Positions 26,938 to 36,615 of a stretch of 60,462 nt of DNA are shown here, one piece after another; the stretch's first letter is position 1, and the number at the start of each line of letters is the position of its first letter. The stretch comes from Lacinutrix sp. C3R15. Its GTDB lineage: Bacteria > Bacteroidota > Bacteroidia > Flavobacteriales > Flavobacteriaceae. Below the pieces are notes generated by a model that was not told the DNA's origin, searched no databases, and was given only the letters and a program-made list of their open reading frames with translations. The DNA lies in the NCBI RefSeq assembly GCF_018860825.1, contig NZ_JAHKPZ010000005.1, positions 1-60,462 on the forward strand. Reading direction: 5' to 3'. Made by a program: the position numbers and the translations under genes.

Positions 26938-27010
26938 GACCTGGTAGCTCAGTTGGTAGAGCATCTCCCTTTTAAGGAGAGGGTCCTGGGTTCGAGCCCC
27001 AGCCCGGTCA
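26938..27010 (+). tRNA. tRNA-Lys (UUU), copy 1
   Basis: A 73-base cloverleaf: D-stem GCTC/GAGC, anticodon stem TCTCC/GGAGA with loop CTTTTAA (anticodon TTT), T-stem CTGGG/CCCAG with TTCGAGC loop, discriminator A. CCA is not encoded. Acceptor GACCTGG/CCCGGTC has one mismatch, U5 opposite C68, shared with copy 2. It has its own promoter and terminator. Confidence 0.97.
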
Positions 27011-27012
27011 CT

Positions 27013-27046
27013 AAAAAAAGTTAAGCAAACGCTTAACTTTTTTTTT
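27013..27046 (+). terminator. terminator of tRNA-Lys copy 1
   Basis: GTTAAGC (27020-27026), loop AAAC, GCTTAAC (27031-27037), then a T-run; an A-run on the 5' side extends the stem. Confidence 0.85.
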
Positions 27047-27106
27047 GTAAGGTTTCTCTATTTTGTGCAGGTTACAAAATAGATTAAAAAGCTATCTTGC
27101 AAAAGG

Positions 27107-27136
27107 TTGTTTTATTAATAAAACTTCCTATATTTG
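27107..27136 (+). promoter_or_regulatory. promoter of tRNA-Lys copy 2
   Basis: TTG (27107-27109), 19 bases, TATATTTG (27129-27136); same architecture as copy 1, part of a tandem duplication of about 225 bases. Confidence 0.75.
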
Positions 27137-27162
27137 CACCCTCGTAATAACGAATAAAAAAT

Positions 27163-27235
27163 GACCTGGTAGCTCAGTTGGTAGAGCATCTCCCTTTTAA
27201 GGAGAGGGTCCTGGGTTCGAGCCCCAGCCCGGTCA
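27163..27235 (+). tRNA. tRNA-Lys (UUU), copy 2
   Basis: Identical over all 73 bases to copy 1, including anticodon TTT and the U5-C68 acceptor mismatch. The duplication includes promoter and terminator, with a diverged leader between promoter and tRNA. Confidence 0.97.
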
Positions 27236-27237
27236 CT

Positions 27238-27268
27238 AAAAAAGTTAAGCAAACGCTTAACTTTTTTT
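27238..27268 (+). terminator. terminator of tRNA-Lys copy 2
   Basis: Same hairpin as after copy 1 (GTTAAGC, AAAC, GCTTAAC) followed by seven T. Confidence 0.85.
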
Positions 27269-27291
27269 GTTTATATTGCTTTTTTAATTTT

Positions 27292-27375
27292 GCGCACGTG
27301 GCGGAATTGGTAGACGCGCTAGCTTGAGGGGTTAGTGTCCATTAGGACGTGGAAGTTCGAATCTTCTCGTGCGCA
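27292..27375 (+). tRNA. tRNA-Leu (GAG)
   Basis: An 84-base class II tRNA. The acceptor GCGCACG/CGTGCGC pairs perfectly, anticodon stem is CTAGC/GTTAG with loop TTGAGGG (anticodon GAG), there is a long variable arm, a TTCGAAT T-loop and discriminator A. It lies 24 bases after the second tRNA-Lys terminator. A TAATTTTG box ends at its first base, too close to be its -7 element, so its promoter is unclear. Confidence 0.95.
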
Positions 27376-27480
27376 CTTATAAGATTTAACAAGGTGAAAC
27401 TGTCACTTACTTTCTACCATTCACAATAAGAATTACGCATTTTACATATTTTTATTACATTCTTATTTCTAATTTAATAG

Positions 27481-27699
27481 CTTTACGTTTCACTTTATCC
27501 AACCCCAACTACTTCCTCTTTAATCATAAAATCGAAACAAGATATTGAAGCTATAGCTATTTATTCTGTCTTAAGAAAAGAAGTTTTAAAAGCGGAAACA
27601 AAAACAATAGATATTTGCAACTTGGCGCAAGGCATGTATCTTTTAAAAATAGTATCTAAAGATAACACCGAAAAGATAAAACGTTTTATTAAGAAATAA
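27481..27699 (+). pseudogene. remnant of a T9SS type A C-terminal sorting domain
   Basis: The frame from 27481 to the stop at 27697-27699 reads as a nearly complete type A sorting domain of about 72 residues: LYPTPTTSSL (normally Y-P-N-P), then IEAIAIYSVLRKEVLKAE (normally ...LGKE...), IDICNLAQGMYLLKI and the final KRFIKK. An in-frame stop (27478-27480) lies immediately upstream and there is no start codon or cargo domain, so it is the broken 3' end of a former secreted-protein gene. The rest of 27376-27771 shows nothing recognisable. Position next to a tRNA cluster suggests loss through rearrangement. Confidence 0.75.
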
Positions 27700-27771
27700 A
27701 TGAAGCTATTAGCCGTTTTTTCTAAAAAAGGGAAATCCACGTTGGCTTTTCTTTTTTTATTTTACACCTTT

Positions 27772-28323
27772 CTATTTTAGTAAATTATCTAGTGTTTCTC
27801 TAACGGTTTCACTATTCCAATTTGCAGCACCTTCTTTATCTATTAAAATGTTTCCTTCTTTGTTTATTAGCAATGTTCTCGGAATACTGGAAACTTCAAA
27901 TTCTGAAGGATGCTCTAAAGGAGTAAAGACGTTAAACGAATACTTATTTTCAGATAAAAACGCTTCTACTTTTTCCTTTTTTTCGTTGGAAACAAATAGA
28001 AACACCACCTTATGGTTATAATCATCATACAGCTTCTGAAGGTTAGGCATTTCAGCAATGCAAGGAGGGCACCAAGTAGCCCAGAAATTTATTAATACGA
28101 CTTTACCTTTTAAATCTTTAAAGTCAATGGTATTTCCTTTTACATCTTGTAATTGCCAAGAAGTATAATTTACAACCTTGCTGTCTGCTTCCGTTTTAAC
28201 AGATGGACTAAACAAAGCTAAACCCTTATGTAGCATTACTTGTATAGGTTTTCTTGTTTGCGGTATTATCATTAGAACAATGATTACAACAAAGAGTATA
28301 TTTTTAAATTTGGAGTTATTCAT
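27772..28323 (-). CDS. TlpA-family thioredoxin-like protein
   Basis: 183 aa with an N-terminal membrane anchor (about 8-21), then a TlpA/ResA-type thioredoxin fold. The active site is Cys85-Pro-Pro-Cys88 in NFWATWCPPCIAEMP, and cis-Pro is in SSIPRTLLIN (about 146-155). It acts outside the cytoplasm, probably as a reductant in cytochrome c maturation or as a general disulfide reductase. Standalone gene; the reaction partner is unknown. Confidence 0.9.
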   Translation of the reverse strand: MNNSKFKNILFVVIIVLMIIPQTRKPIQVMLHKGLALFSPSVKTEADSKVVNYTSWQLQDVKGNTIDFKDLKGKVVLINFWATWCPPCIAEMPNLQKLYDDYNHKVVFLFVSNEKKEKVEAFLSENKYSFNVFTPLEHPSEFEVSSIPRTLLINKEGNILIDKEGAANWNSETVRETLDNLLK

Positions 28324-28487
28324 AATAAAAAAATGAAGCGTTATTTATAAGTAAACAACGTTTCAAATTTACCAAAAAAATTAATAGTTAATCCTTTGTT
28401 TTATATACCTAATACCAATCGCTAAAACAATAATAGATAACTAAGCGTTAAATGACTTTCTTTTTCTTAGCCAACTTACAGTTAAAC

Positions 28488-28521
28488 AAAAAAAGCCTCT
28501 GAAAATACAGAAGCTTTTTTT
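28488..28521 (-). terminator. terminator downstream of the 757-aa aconitase
   Basis: AAAAAAAGCCTCTG (28488-28501) with CAGAAGCTTTTTTT (28508-28521). The single mismatch on the plus strand becomes G-U in minus-strand RNA, so the hairpin is complete only in the direction of the aconitase transcript. Confidence 0.75.
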
Positions 28522-28542
28522 GAATTTATAAACTTTAATAAT

Positions 28543-30816
28543 CTATGCAGACGCGTTTTCTTTTTTAATTAAATTTAAAGCAGAACCTTCATTATACCAA
28601 TCTATTTGTGGTTGGTTATAGGTGTGGTTTAGCTTAATAGTATCTTTAGAACCATCTGCATGAACAATCTCTAATGTTAGTTGTTTATCTGGTGCAAATT
28701 CATTTAAATCAATAAAGTTAAAAGTATCATCTTCTTGAATTAAATCGTAATCGTTTTCATTAGCAAAAGTTAAACCTAACATTCCTTGTTTTTTAAGGTT
28801 TGTTTCATGTATACGTGCAAATGATTTAACAATAACAGCAGCAACACCCAGGTGTCTTGGCTCCATAGCAGCATGTTCACGAGAGGAACCTTCACCATAA
28901 TTATGATCTCCTACTACTATAGTTTTTACACCAGCCGCTTTATATGCTCTTGCTGCATCTGGTACGCCTTCAAACTCACCAGTTAGTTGGTTTTTAACAA
29001 AATTCGTTTTTTTACCAAATGCATTTACAGCACCTATTAAACAGTTATTAGAAATATTATCTAAATGTCCTCTAAAACGCAACCAAGGTCCAGCCATAGA
29101 AATATGGTCTGTAGTACATTTACCAAAAGCTTTAATTAATAGTTTAGCTCCATTTATTTCGTTTCCTAATGGTTCAAATGGTGTAAGTAATTGTAAACGT
29201 TCTGAAGTTGGACTAACAGAAACTTCTACTTTGCTACCATCTGCAACTGGTTCTACATAACCTGCATCCTCTACTGCAAATCCTTTTGGAGGTAACTCCC
29301 AACCTGTAGGTTCATCAAACATTACTTCTTGACCATCTTCATTAATTAGCTTATCTGTCATTGGGTTAAAATCTAACCTACCAGCAATGGCTATTGCAGC
29401 CGTTAATTCTGGTGAAGCTACAAACGCATGTGTATTTGGGTTACCATCGGCACGTTTAGCAAAGTTTCTATTAAAAGAATGTACAATACTGTTTTTTGGC
29501 GCATTTTTAGGGTCACTATATCTTGCCCATTGCCCAATACATGGTCCGCAGGCATTGGTAAATATTTTAGCATCTAATTTTTCAAAGATTCCTAAAATAC
29601 CATCTCTATCTGCAGTATAGCGTACTTGTTCTGATCCTGGATTAATACCAAGTTCAGCTTTCATTTTTAAACCTTTATCTAAAGCCTGTTGTGCAATAGA
29701 AGAAGCTCTAGATAAATCTTCATACGAAGAGTTGGTACAAGACCCGATTAAACCCCATTCTACTTTAATTGGCCAATCGTTAGCTTTTGCTTTTTCTCCC
29801 ATATCTTTACCTGCAGAAGTAGATAAATCTGGAGTAAAAGGTCCGTTTAATAAAGGTCCTAATTTAGATAGGTCAATTTCTATAACTTGATCAAAATATT
29901 GTTCAGGATTTGCATACACTTCTGGATCTCCTGTTAAATATTCTTTTACTTGGTTTGCAGCATCTGCAATATCTGCTCTTTCTGTAGCACGCAAATAGCG
30001 TTCCATAGAAGCGTCATATCCAAAGGTAGAAGTGGTAGCTCCTATTTCTGCTCCCATATTACAAATAGTTCCTTTACCTGTACAAGATAAAGAAATAGCT
30101 CCTGGTCCGAAATATTCTACAATTGCACCTGTACCTCCTTTAGCAGAAACGATACCAGCAACTTTTAATATTACATCTTTTGGCGCAGTCCAACCAGAAA
30201 TATTCCCGGTTAACTTCACACCTATTAATTTAGGAAATTTAAGTTCCCAAGGCATTCCGGCCATCACATCAACTGCATCTGCACCACCAACACCAATAGC
30301 AACCATTCCTAATCCTCCTGCATTTACTGTATGAGAATCTGTACCAATCATCATTCCTCCTGGAAACGCATAATTTTCTAATACTACTTGATGTATTATT
30401 CCTGCTCCAGGTTTCCAGAAACCAATACCATATTTATTAGATACAGATGCTAAAAATTCAAAAACCTCACTACTTACAGAATTTGCATGTTTTAAATCTG
30501 TTGTAGCACCATCTTTTGCTTGTATTAAGTGATCACAATGTACTGTAGTTGGCACTGCAACTTTTGGTTTTCCTGCTTGCATAAATTGCAATAAGGCCAT
30601 TTGAGCAGTTGCATCTTGACAAGCAATACGATCTGGAGCAAAGTCTACATAATCTTTTCCTCTTGTAAATGCTTTTGTCGGGCTTCCATCCCAAAGATGA
30701 TTATATAAGATTTTTTCAGAAAGTGTTAAGGGCTTACCAACAACTTCACGTGCTTTATCAACACGTTCTGCCATTTGCGCATAAACCTTTTTTATCATAT
30801 CAATGTCGAATGCCAT
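28543..30816 (-). CDS. acn: aconitate hydratase, mitochondrial-type
   Basis: 757 aa, the shorter mitochondrial-like aconitase class (not the 890-aa AcnA/IRP type). It isomerises citrate to isocitrate in the TCA cycle using a [4Fe-4S] cluster. Cluster ligands are Cys360 ([10 protein letters not shown]) and Cys423/Cys426 ([11 protein letters not shown]), with the same 63- and 3-residue spacing as the mammalian enzyme. The swivel domain has [12 protein letters not shown] near residue 640. It lies 219 bases downstream of acnB on the same strand, with a terminator between them, so they are separate transcripts. Confidence 0.96.
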   Translation of the reverse strand: MAFDIDMIKKVYAQMAERVDKAREVVGKPLTLSEKILYNHLWDGSPTKAFTRGKDYVDFAPDRIACQDATAQMALLQFMQAGKPKVAVPTTVHCDHLIQAKDGATTDLKHANSVSSEVFEFLASVSNKYGIGFWKPGAGIIHQVVLENYAFPGGMMIGTDSHTVNAGGLGMVAIGVGGADAVDVMAGMPWELKFPKLIGVKLTGNISGWTAPKDVILKVAGIVSAKGGTGAIVEYFGPGAISLSCTGKGTICNMGAEIGATTSTFGYDASMERYLRATERADIADAANQVKEYLTGDPEVYANPEQYFDQVIEIDLSKLGPLLNGPFTPDLSTSAGKDMGEKAKANDWPIKVEWGLIGSCTNSSYEDLSRASSIAQQALDKGLKMKAELGINPGSEQVRYTADRDGILGIFEKLDAKIFTNACGPCIGQWARYSDPKNAPKNSIVHSFNRNFAKRADGNPNTHAFVASPELTAAIAIAGRLDFNPMTDKLINEDGQEVMFDEPTGWELPPKGFAVEDAGYVEPVADGSKVEVSVSPTSERLQLLTPFEPLGNEINGAKLLIKAFGKCTTDHISMAGPWLRFRGHLDNISNNCLIGAVNAFGKKTNFVKNQLTGEFEGVPDAARAYKAAGVKTIVVGDHNYGEGSSREHAAMEPRHLGVAAVIVKSFARIHETNLKKQGMLGLTFANENDYDLIQEDDTFNFIDLNEFAPDKQLTLEIVHADGSKDTIKLNHTYNQPQIDWYNEGSALNLIKKENASA

Positions 30817-30980
30817 AGTATTTATTTTTTTTTGGATTTATTTGTACTAATATACAAAATGTAAAATGACTATAAAAGTGTAAATAACATATATATAATG
30901 ATAGTGAAATAAGTTTTTTCTATGCTGGTAATTTTTAAAATTAGATTGTTTTTTTAATTCTCTATTTTTATTTTAAAAAC

Positions 30981-31017
30981 AAAAAAAAAGCCTGAATTTA
31001 AGATTCAGGCTTTTTTT
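30981..31017 (-). terminator. terminator downstream of acnB
   Basis: GCCTGAAT (30990-30997) / ATTCAGGC (31003-31010) with A9 and T7 flanks. Confidence 0.85.
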
Positions 31018-31035
31018 ATATTTATAGCTATTATA

Positions 31036-33813
31036 TTATCTAACTAATTGTTTTTGCGAAGGCTTAAACTTAGTTAAAACAATACCATCAACCGCTGCTT
31101 CATATTCAGCCAAAGTAGGTGTTCTTCCTAAAATTGTTGATAATACTACCACAGGAGTAGATGACAATAAAGATTCTCCTTTTTTCTCGCCATCATCCTT
31201 TACAACTCTTCCTTGAAATAAACGAGTAGAAGTTGCCATAACTGTATCTCCTGGCTCTGCTTTTTCTTGGTTACCCATACATAAGTTACAGCCTGGACGC
31301 TCTAAGTATAACATGTTTTCATATTTAGTACGTGCTAAACCTTTTGGTGCGCTATCATCAAATTCGAAACCAGAGTATTTTTGTAATACTTCCCAATCTC
31401 CTTCTTCTTTCAACTCATCTACAATGTTGTATGTTGGAGGTGCAACTACAAGTGGCGCTTTAAATTCTACTTTACCACTTTGTGCTTCAATATTCTTTAA
31501 CATTTGCGCTAATATTTTCATATCGCCTTTATGTACCATACAAGAACCTACGAATCCTAAGTCTACTTTTTTAGTTCCTCCGTAATAAGATAACGGACGA
31601 ATATTATCGTGTGTATAACGTTTAGAAACATCTTCGTTATTTACATCTGGATCGGCAATCATTGGTTCAGCAATTTCATCTAAATCAATAATAACTTCAG
31701 CATAATACTTGGCATTAGCATCTGGTCTTAAAGCTGGTTTAATTCCTGTTTTAAGCTCTGTTATTCTAGTTTCAGCTTTTTCAACAAGTCCTTTAAGTAC
31801 TTGCTTTTCATTATCCATTCCTTTATCAATCATGATTTGGATACGGCCTTTTGCTATTTCTAAAGATTCAATTAAGGTTTCGTCTTCAGAAATACAGATA
31901 GAAGCCTTGGCTTTCATTTCTGCTGTCCAATCTGTAAATGTAAAAGCTTCATCGGAAGTAAGGGTTCCAATATGCACTTCAATGACGCGTCCTTGAAATA
32001 CATTTTCACCACCAAACTGCTTTAACATTTGTTGTTGCGTTGCATGCACTACATCACGGAAATCCATATATGATTTCATTTCCCCTTTAAAGGTTACTTT
32101 TACAGATTGTGGAATAGGCATAGAAGCTTCCCCTGTAGCAAGCGCTAGAGCTACTGTTCCTGAATCTGCTCCAAAAGCAACACCTTTAGACATACGTGTG
32201 TGTGAATCTCCACCAATAATGATGTCCCAATCACCAACAGTAATATCATTAAGTACTTTATGAATAACATCTGTCATTGGGAAATATTTCCCTTTAGGAT
32301 CACGACCAGTAATTAAACCAAAATCGTTCATAAAACGCATTAATCTTGGTATGTTGGCTTTAGATTTATCATCCCAAACAGATGCTGTATGACAACCCGA
32401 TTGGTATGCTCCGTCAACAATAGGAGAGATTACTGTTGCAGCCATCATTTCTAATTCTTGTGAAGTCATTAAACCTGTAGTATCTTGTGAGCCTACAATG
32501 TTTACTTCTACACGAACATCTGATCCTGCGTGTAATGTTTTACCAGGAGTTGTACCAACGGCATTTTTATTGAATATTTTTTCAACAGCAGTTAAGCCTT
32601 GACCTTCAATAGAAATTTCTTTTGATGGTGCATAAACAGGTATTACATCTATGCCTAATACTTTAGAAGCAAAAGTTTGTAATTTTTTACCAAAAACTAC
32701 TGCATAAGAACCACCTGCTTTCATAAACTCCATTTTTTGTGGTGTAAATGCTGCAGAAATATCTTTTAATTCTGTATCTCCGTTATATAATTTTTTCTCT
32801 TTGGTATTAATAGTAAGTACCGTTCCTGTTGCAACAGAATATACTTCTTTTAATACTGGTTCTCCATCGGCATCTACAATAGTGTTTCCTTCAGCGTCTT
32901 TTTGTTGTACCCAGTTTTTAAGGTCTAAACCAATACCTCCTGTTACACCAACTGTGGTTAAGAAAATTGGAGAAATTCCGTTTGTTCCAGCAATTACTGG
33001 AGCAATATTTATAAATGGAACATATGGACTTGCTTTAATCCCTGTCCATAATGCCACGTTATTTACACCAGACATTCTTGAAGAACCAACTCCCATCGTT
33101 CCTTTTTCAGCAATTAACATCACCCTTTTATCAGGATGTTGAGCTTGTAATGCTTTTAATTCTGCTTGTTGTTCTTTATTGTGCTCAAATAAACACTGAC
33201 CATGTAACTCTCTATCAGAACGAGAGTGTGCATCACCACCTGGAGATAATAAATCTGTTGAAATATCACCTACTCCAGCAATAAATGTAACTACCTCTAT
33301 TTTTTCATCAATTTCAGGTAATTTTGTAAAAAATTCTGCCTTTGCATAACTTTCTAAAAGTTCTTTAGCAATAGCATTACCTGCTTTATAAGCTGCTTCT
33401 AAACGAGAAGTATCTGCGTCATATAAAAACACTTGTGTTTTAAGAACTTCTGCTGCTTCTTTTGCAATAGCTGCATCATCCGCTAAGGCTAAATCTAACA
33501 ATACTTCAATAGAAGGTCCTCCCTTCATATGCGATAATTGTTCCAAAGCAAAAGCAGGAGTAATTTCTGCTACTACAGATTCTCCTAAAATAATTTCTTT
33601 TAAAAATGCTGCTTTAACACCAGCAGCACTTGTGGTACCAGGTAAAACGTTATAGATAAAAAAGTGTAGAGAATCTTCTCTGTACGCATTATCTAAATCT
33701 TTAATTTGCGCAATGATTTCGCTTAGTAATTCTGCACCATCAATTGGTTTTGGGTGAAGACCATGAAGTTTACGTTCTTCAATCTCCTTAATGTAATCGT
33801 TATACATGTTCAT
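31036..33813 (-). CDS. acnB: bifunctional aconitate hydratase 2 / 2-methylisocitrate dehydratase
   Basis: 925 aa AcnB-type aconitase. The N-terminal HEAT-like and swivel domains (about 1-380) include the MNMYNDYIKEIEERK start and GPSIEVLLDLALAD; the catalytic domains carry cluster ligands Cys758 (GFVGSCMVHKGD) and Cys842/Cys845 (ERPGCNLCMGN). AcnB works in the TCA cycle and, in some bacteria, the 2-methylcitrate cycle. No prp genes are seen nearby, so the second activity is family knowledge. Two ATGs lie close together at the start (33813 and 33807). Confidence 0.96.
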   Translation of the reverse strand: MNMYNDYIKEIEERKLHGLHPKPIDGAELLSEIIAQIKDLDNAYREDSLHFFIYNVLPGTTSAAGVKAAFLKEIILGESVVAEITPAFALEQLSHMKGGPSIEVLLDLALADDAAIAKEAAEVLKTQVFLYDADTSRLEAAYKAGNAIAKELLESYAKAEFFTKLPEIDEKIEVVTFIAGVGDISTDLLSPGGDAHSRSDRELHGQCLFEHNKEQQAELKALQAQHPDKRVMLIAEKGTMGVGSSRMSGVNNVALWTGIKASPYVPFINIAPVIAGTNGISPIFLTTVGVTGGIGLDLKNWVQQKDAEGNTIVDADGEPVLKEVYSVATGTVLTINTKEKKLYNGDTELKDISAAFTPQKMEFMKAGGSYAVVFGKKLQTFASKVLGIDVIPVYAPSKEISIEGQGLTAVEKIFNKNAVGTTPGKTLHAGSDVRVEVNIVGSQDTTGLMTSQELEMMAATVISPIVDGAYQSGCHTASVWDDKSKANIPRLMRFMNDFGLITGRDPKGKYFPMTDVIHKVLNDITVGDWDIIIGGDSHTRMSKGVAFGADSGTVALALATGEASMPIPQSVKVTFKGEMKSYMDFRDVVHATQQQMLKQFGGENVFQGRVIEVHIGTLTSDEAFTFTDWTAEMKAKASICISEDETLIESLEIAKGRIQIMIDKGMDNEKQVLKGLVEKAETRITELKTGIKPALRPDANAKYYAEVIIDLDEIAEPMIADPDVNNEDVSKRYTHDNIRPLSYYGGTKKVDLGFVGSCMVHKGDMKILAQMLKNIEAQSGKVEFKAPLVVAPPTYNIVDELKEEGDWEVLQKYSGFEFDDSAPKGLARTKYENMLYLERPGCNLCMGNQEKAEPGDTVMATSTRLFQGRVVKDDGEKKGESLLSSTPVVVLSTILGRTPTLAEYEAAVDGIVLTKFKPSQKQLVR

Positions 33814-34114
33814 ATAATAGAATAATTCTTTTGAATCTTAATAAAATGTAATTTCATATTCAAAAAATGTTAGAGAATCTTTAACTTTTTTTGAATGCTT
33901 CATCAACATTTATAATTATATCGATGACAAATCCCATATATTTAAGATTTAGGGTTTATTTTTTTATTAAATATCATGCGAAATTACGAAATTAAAGAGA
34001 GTTTAAAAAATATATAAAGATATGCAGGAATGATTAAATATAATTTAATGATTTCGTATTTTGAGTGGTTTCTTTTTAAGAATAACAAAATTTTAAACCC
34101 TAAAAAATACCAAA
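33814..34114. other. intergenic stretch between acnB and moxR
   Basis: About 300 AT-rich bases upstream of acnB. No reading frame, tRNA or clear promoter is visible. A loose symmetry AAATCCC...GGGTTT at about 33929-33957 is the only structure. The acnB promoter must lie here, but no TAnnTTTG match on the minus strand stood out. Confidence 0.4.
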
Positions 34115-34119
34115 ACAAT

Positions 34120-34142
34120 AAAAAACATACTCTAAAGTATGT
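34120..34142 (-). terminator. terminator downstream of moxR
   Basis: ACATACT (34125-34131) / AGTATGT (34136-34142) with a four-base loop. Read on the minus strand it is followed by a run of six T, so it ends the ppi-moxR operon. Confidence 0.6.
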
Positions 34143-34240
34143 CTCTGTATAAGTAAAAAAGAATCGATTTCTATAAAAACTACAACGATTTAGTAAAAAA
34201 AAATCTTTTTAACGCAAAAAAGATATCCTTGAGCTACTTT

Positions 34241-35194
34241 TTAAAATAAAGAGGTAATAATTTGTTCTTCTGAAACGCCTTCTGCTTCTGCTTTATAGTT
34301 TTTAATAATTCTATGACGTAGAATACTAATTGCTACTGCTTGTACATCTTCAATATCTGGAGAAAATTTCCCTTGAATTACTGCATGAGTTTTTGCTGCT
34401 AAAATTAAATTTTGTGAGGCTCTTGGTCCTGCTCCCCAATCTATATAGCTTTTTACTAAATCTGCAGCTGTTTCACTATTAGGTCTAGTTTTAGCCACCA
34501 TTTTTACAGCGTATTCTATAACATTATCTGCAACAGGAATACGACGTATAAGTTGTTGAAAATCTATTATTTCTTGGGCAGTAAATAAAGCCTTTACAGT
34601 AGCTTTTAAATCTGTTGTTGTTGCTTTTACAACTTGTACTTCTTCTTGAAAAGAGGGGTAATTTAAATGAATGGCAAACATAAACCTATCTAATTGTGCT
34701 TCTGGTAAAGGGTAAGTTCCTTCTTGCTCAATGGGGTTTTGCGTTGCTAAAACAAAGTATGGTAAGCTTAATTTATAATGATGCCCAGAAACCGTTACTG
34801 CTCTTTCTTGCATAGCTTCTAAAAGTGCTGCTTGCGTTTTTGGAGGTGTTCTGTTAATTTCATCTGCTAAAATAATATTAGCAAATATTGGCCCTTTTAT
34901 AAATTTAAAGTTTCTGTGTTCATCTAATATTTCACTACCTAAAATATCACTAGGCATTAAATCTGGTGTAAACTGTATACGTTTAAAATCTAATCCTAAG
35001 GCTTGAGCTATAGTATTTACCATTAGCGTTTTTGCCAAACCTGGCACTCCTATTAAAAGCGCATGACCTCCAGAAAATATAGAGATAAGGATTTGATTTA
35101 CTACTTCATCTTGCCCTACAATAACTTTAGCAATTTCTTGCTTTAAGTTTTTATATTTATTTACAAATTGTTTTACAGCTGCTACGTCAGACAT
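34241..35194 (-). CDS. MoxR-family AAA+ ATPase
   Basis: 317 aa, AAA_3/MoxR. Walker A is GVPGLAKT (49-56), Walker B is LADEINR (about 109-115), followed by PPKTQAALLEAMQE and sensor 1 in LATQNPIEQEGTYPLPEAQLD. MoxR ATPases are chaperone-like and often cooperate with DUF58/VWA proteins; those genes are absent next door. Here the gene sits 1 base after the SurA-like gene at the end of a four-gene envelope-folding operon, which is the better clue to its role. Confidence 0.92.
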   Translation of the reverse strand: MSDVAAVKQFVNKYKNLKQEIAKVIVGQDEVVNQILISIFSGGHALLIGVPGLAKTLMVNTIAQALGLDFKRIQFTPDLMPSDILGSEILDEHRNFKFIKGPIFANIILADEINRTPPKTQAALLEAMQERAVTVSGHHYKLSLPYFVLATQNPIEQEGTYPLPEAQLDRFMFAIHLNYPSFQEEVQVVKATTTDLKATVKALFTAQEIIDFQQLIRRIPVADNVIEYAVKMVAKTRPNSETAADLVKSYIDWGAGPRASQNLILAAKTHAVIQGKFSPDIEDVQAVAISILRHRIIKNYKAEAEGVSEEQIITSLF

Positions 35195-35195
35195 A

Positions 35196-36611
35196 TTACT
35201 TTTTTAACCAATTACTAGAAAAATCACAATCTCTATGCTCTCCATTAACTTTAATATACGTGTCTTTTATTTTTTCGTCTTGCCATTTTTCAATAGCTTT
35301 AAAACGTTTTTCGGTTAAAGCCAATTCTTTAATTTTTAAATAATCACGTGAGTAATCTGCTTCATGCTCATCTACTCTATCTGTTACACGTAATATTTTA
35401 AATTTTACTTTTCCTGTTCTGTCTTGATCGGTTTGAATTAAACTAATTTCACCTTCTTTTAAATCTTGAATTTGTGTATACAGTTCTGTATCCATTTTAG
35501 TTAACTCAAAATTATAATCTTGTGTTGCTGGGTTAATTAAAAACCCTCCCTCGCTTCTTGTTTCTTTTTCATCACTATATTTTCTTGCAGCATCTTCAAA
35601 AGAAATTTCTCCATCAACTATTTGTTTACGTACATCTTCTAGTTGTGTTTTTGCTTCGGCAACTGCATCTTCAGATACTTGAGGAATTAATAGTATATGA
35701 CGAACATCAAATTCTTGTCCTCTAATTTTTTCTAATTGAATAATATGGTAACCAAAATCGGTTTCAAATGGTTCTGAAATTTCTCCTTCTTGTAAAGAAA
35801 AAGCAACATCTCTAAATTCTTTTACCATTAAAGGTCTTTCTCTATTTAAGGTATACAATCCTCCTTTTGCAATAGATGCTTTGTCATCTGTATACAATAC
35901 TACTTTAGAACGAAAACTTGCTCCGTTTTCTAACACATCTATTCTAAACTCTTTAAGTCTGTTAATTACTTTTTGTGTTTCTTCTGGTGCTACTTTTGGT
36001 TCTATTATTATTTGAGACACTTTAAGTTCTGTTCCAAAAGTTGGTCTTTCGTCTTCAGGTATTTTATTAAAAAAGATTCTTACTTCTTCTGGTGTAACTT
36101 CTACTTCATCAATAATACTACTTTGCATGCGTTTTGCAAGTTCATTACTTCTGTTAATTTCATACATTTCATCTCTAAAACTTTTTTCGTCTTCTTTTTT
36201 ATAGAAGTCTAAAAGCTCTTGCATATCTCCTCCTGTTTGAGATAAAAACTGTTGTATTTGGTAATCTACATTAGATCTAATTTCTGCATCAGAAATTTCA
36301 ATACTATCTTGTATAGCGTGATGTGCGTATAGTTTGTTTTCTAAAAGAGAACCAAATAATTGACATCTAGGAATATCTTCTGTAGATACGCCTTGTGCTT
36401 TCATTTGTAAAATAGTTTTATCTATGTCAGATTCTAAAATAATATACTCACCAACAACAGCTGCTACTCCATCTACTTTGGTTGCATTGTTTTGCGTAAA
36501 TGTTTTAACACTATCTGCTGGTTGTTCTTTTACCTGATCTTCAATAATCTCTTGTGCTGTTAATACATTAGAGATTAATACTGCTATACTTAATATAAAT
36601 AGTGGTTTCAA
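35196..36611 (-). CDS. SurA-like periplasmic peptidyl-prolyl isomerase
   Basis: About 471 aa from TTG 36611, giving the clean signal peptide MKPLFILSIAVLISNVLTAQ and a 4-base gap to the upstream stop. ATG 36650 would add 13 residues and overlap the upstream gene by 35 bases. A SurA N-terminal chaperone region (about 35-170) precedes two parvulin (PpiC) domains, with the marks RHILLIP, YSDEKETRSEGGFL and FGYHIIQLEKI. SurA-type proteins escort outer-membrane proteins through the periplasm. Part of the ppiD/lipoprotein/surA/moxR operon. Confidence 0.9.
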   Translation of the reverse strand: MKPLFILSIAVLISNVLTAQEIIEDQVKEQPADSVKTFTQNNATKVDGVAAVVGEYIILESDIDKTILQMKAQGVSTEDIPRCQLFGSLLENKLYAHHAIQDSIEISDAEIRSNVDYQIQQFLSQTGGDMQELLDFYKKEDEKSFRDEMYEINRSNELAKRMQSSIIDEVEVTPEEVRIFFNKIPEDERPTFGTELKVSQIIIEPKVAPEETQKVINRLKEFRIDVLENGASFRSKVVLYTDDKASIAKGGLYTLNRERPLMVKEFRDVAFSLQEGEISEPFETDFGYHIIQLEKIRGQEFDVRHILLIPQVSEDAVAEAKTQLEDVRKQIVDGEISFEDAARKYSDEKETRSEGGFLINPATQDYNFELTKMDTELYTQIQDLKEGEISLIQTDQDRTGKVKFKILRVTDRVDEHEADYSRDYLKIKELALTEKRFKAIEKWQDEKIKDTYIKVNGEHRDCDFSSNWLKK

Positions 36612-36615
36612 ATTA

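Noticed and set aside
27285-27292. TAATTTTG as promoter of tRNA-Leu
   Set aside because: It overlaps the first base of the tRNA, so transcription would begin inside the gene.
31313-33284. Plus-strand frames inside acnB
   Set aside because: They are antisense shadows of a gene with clear conserved domains and catalytic residues.
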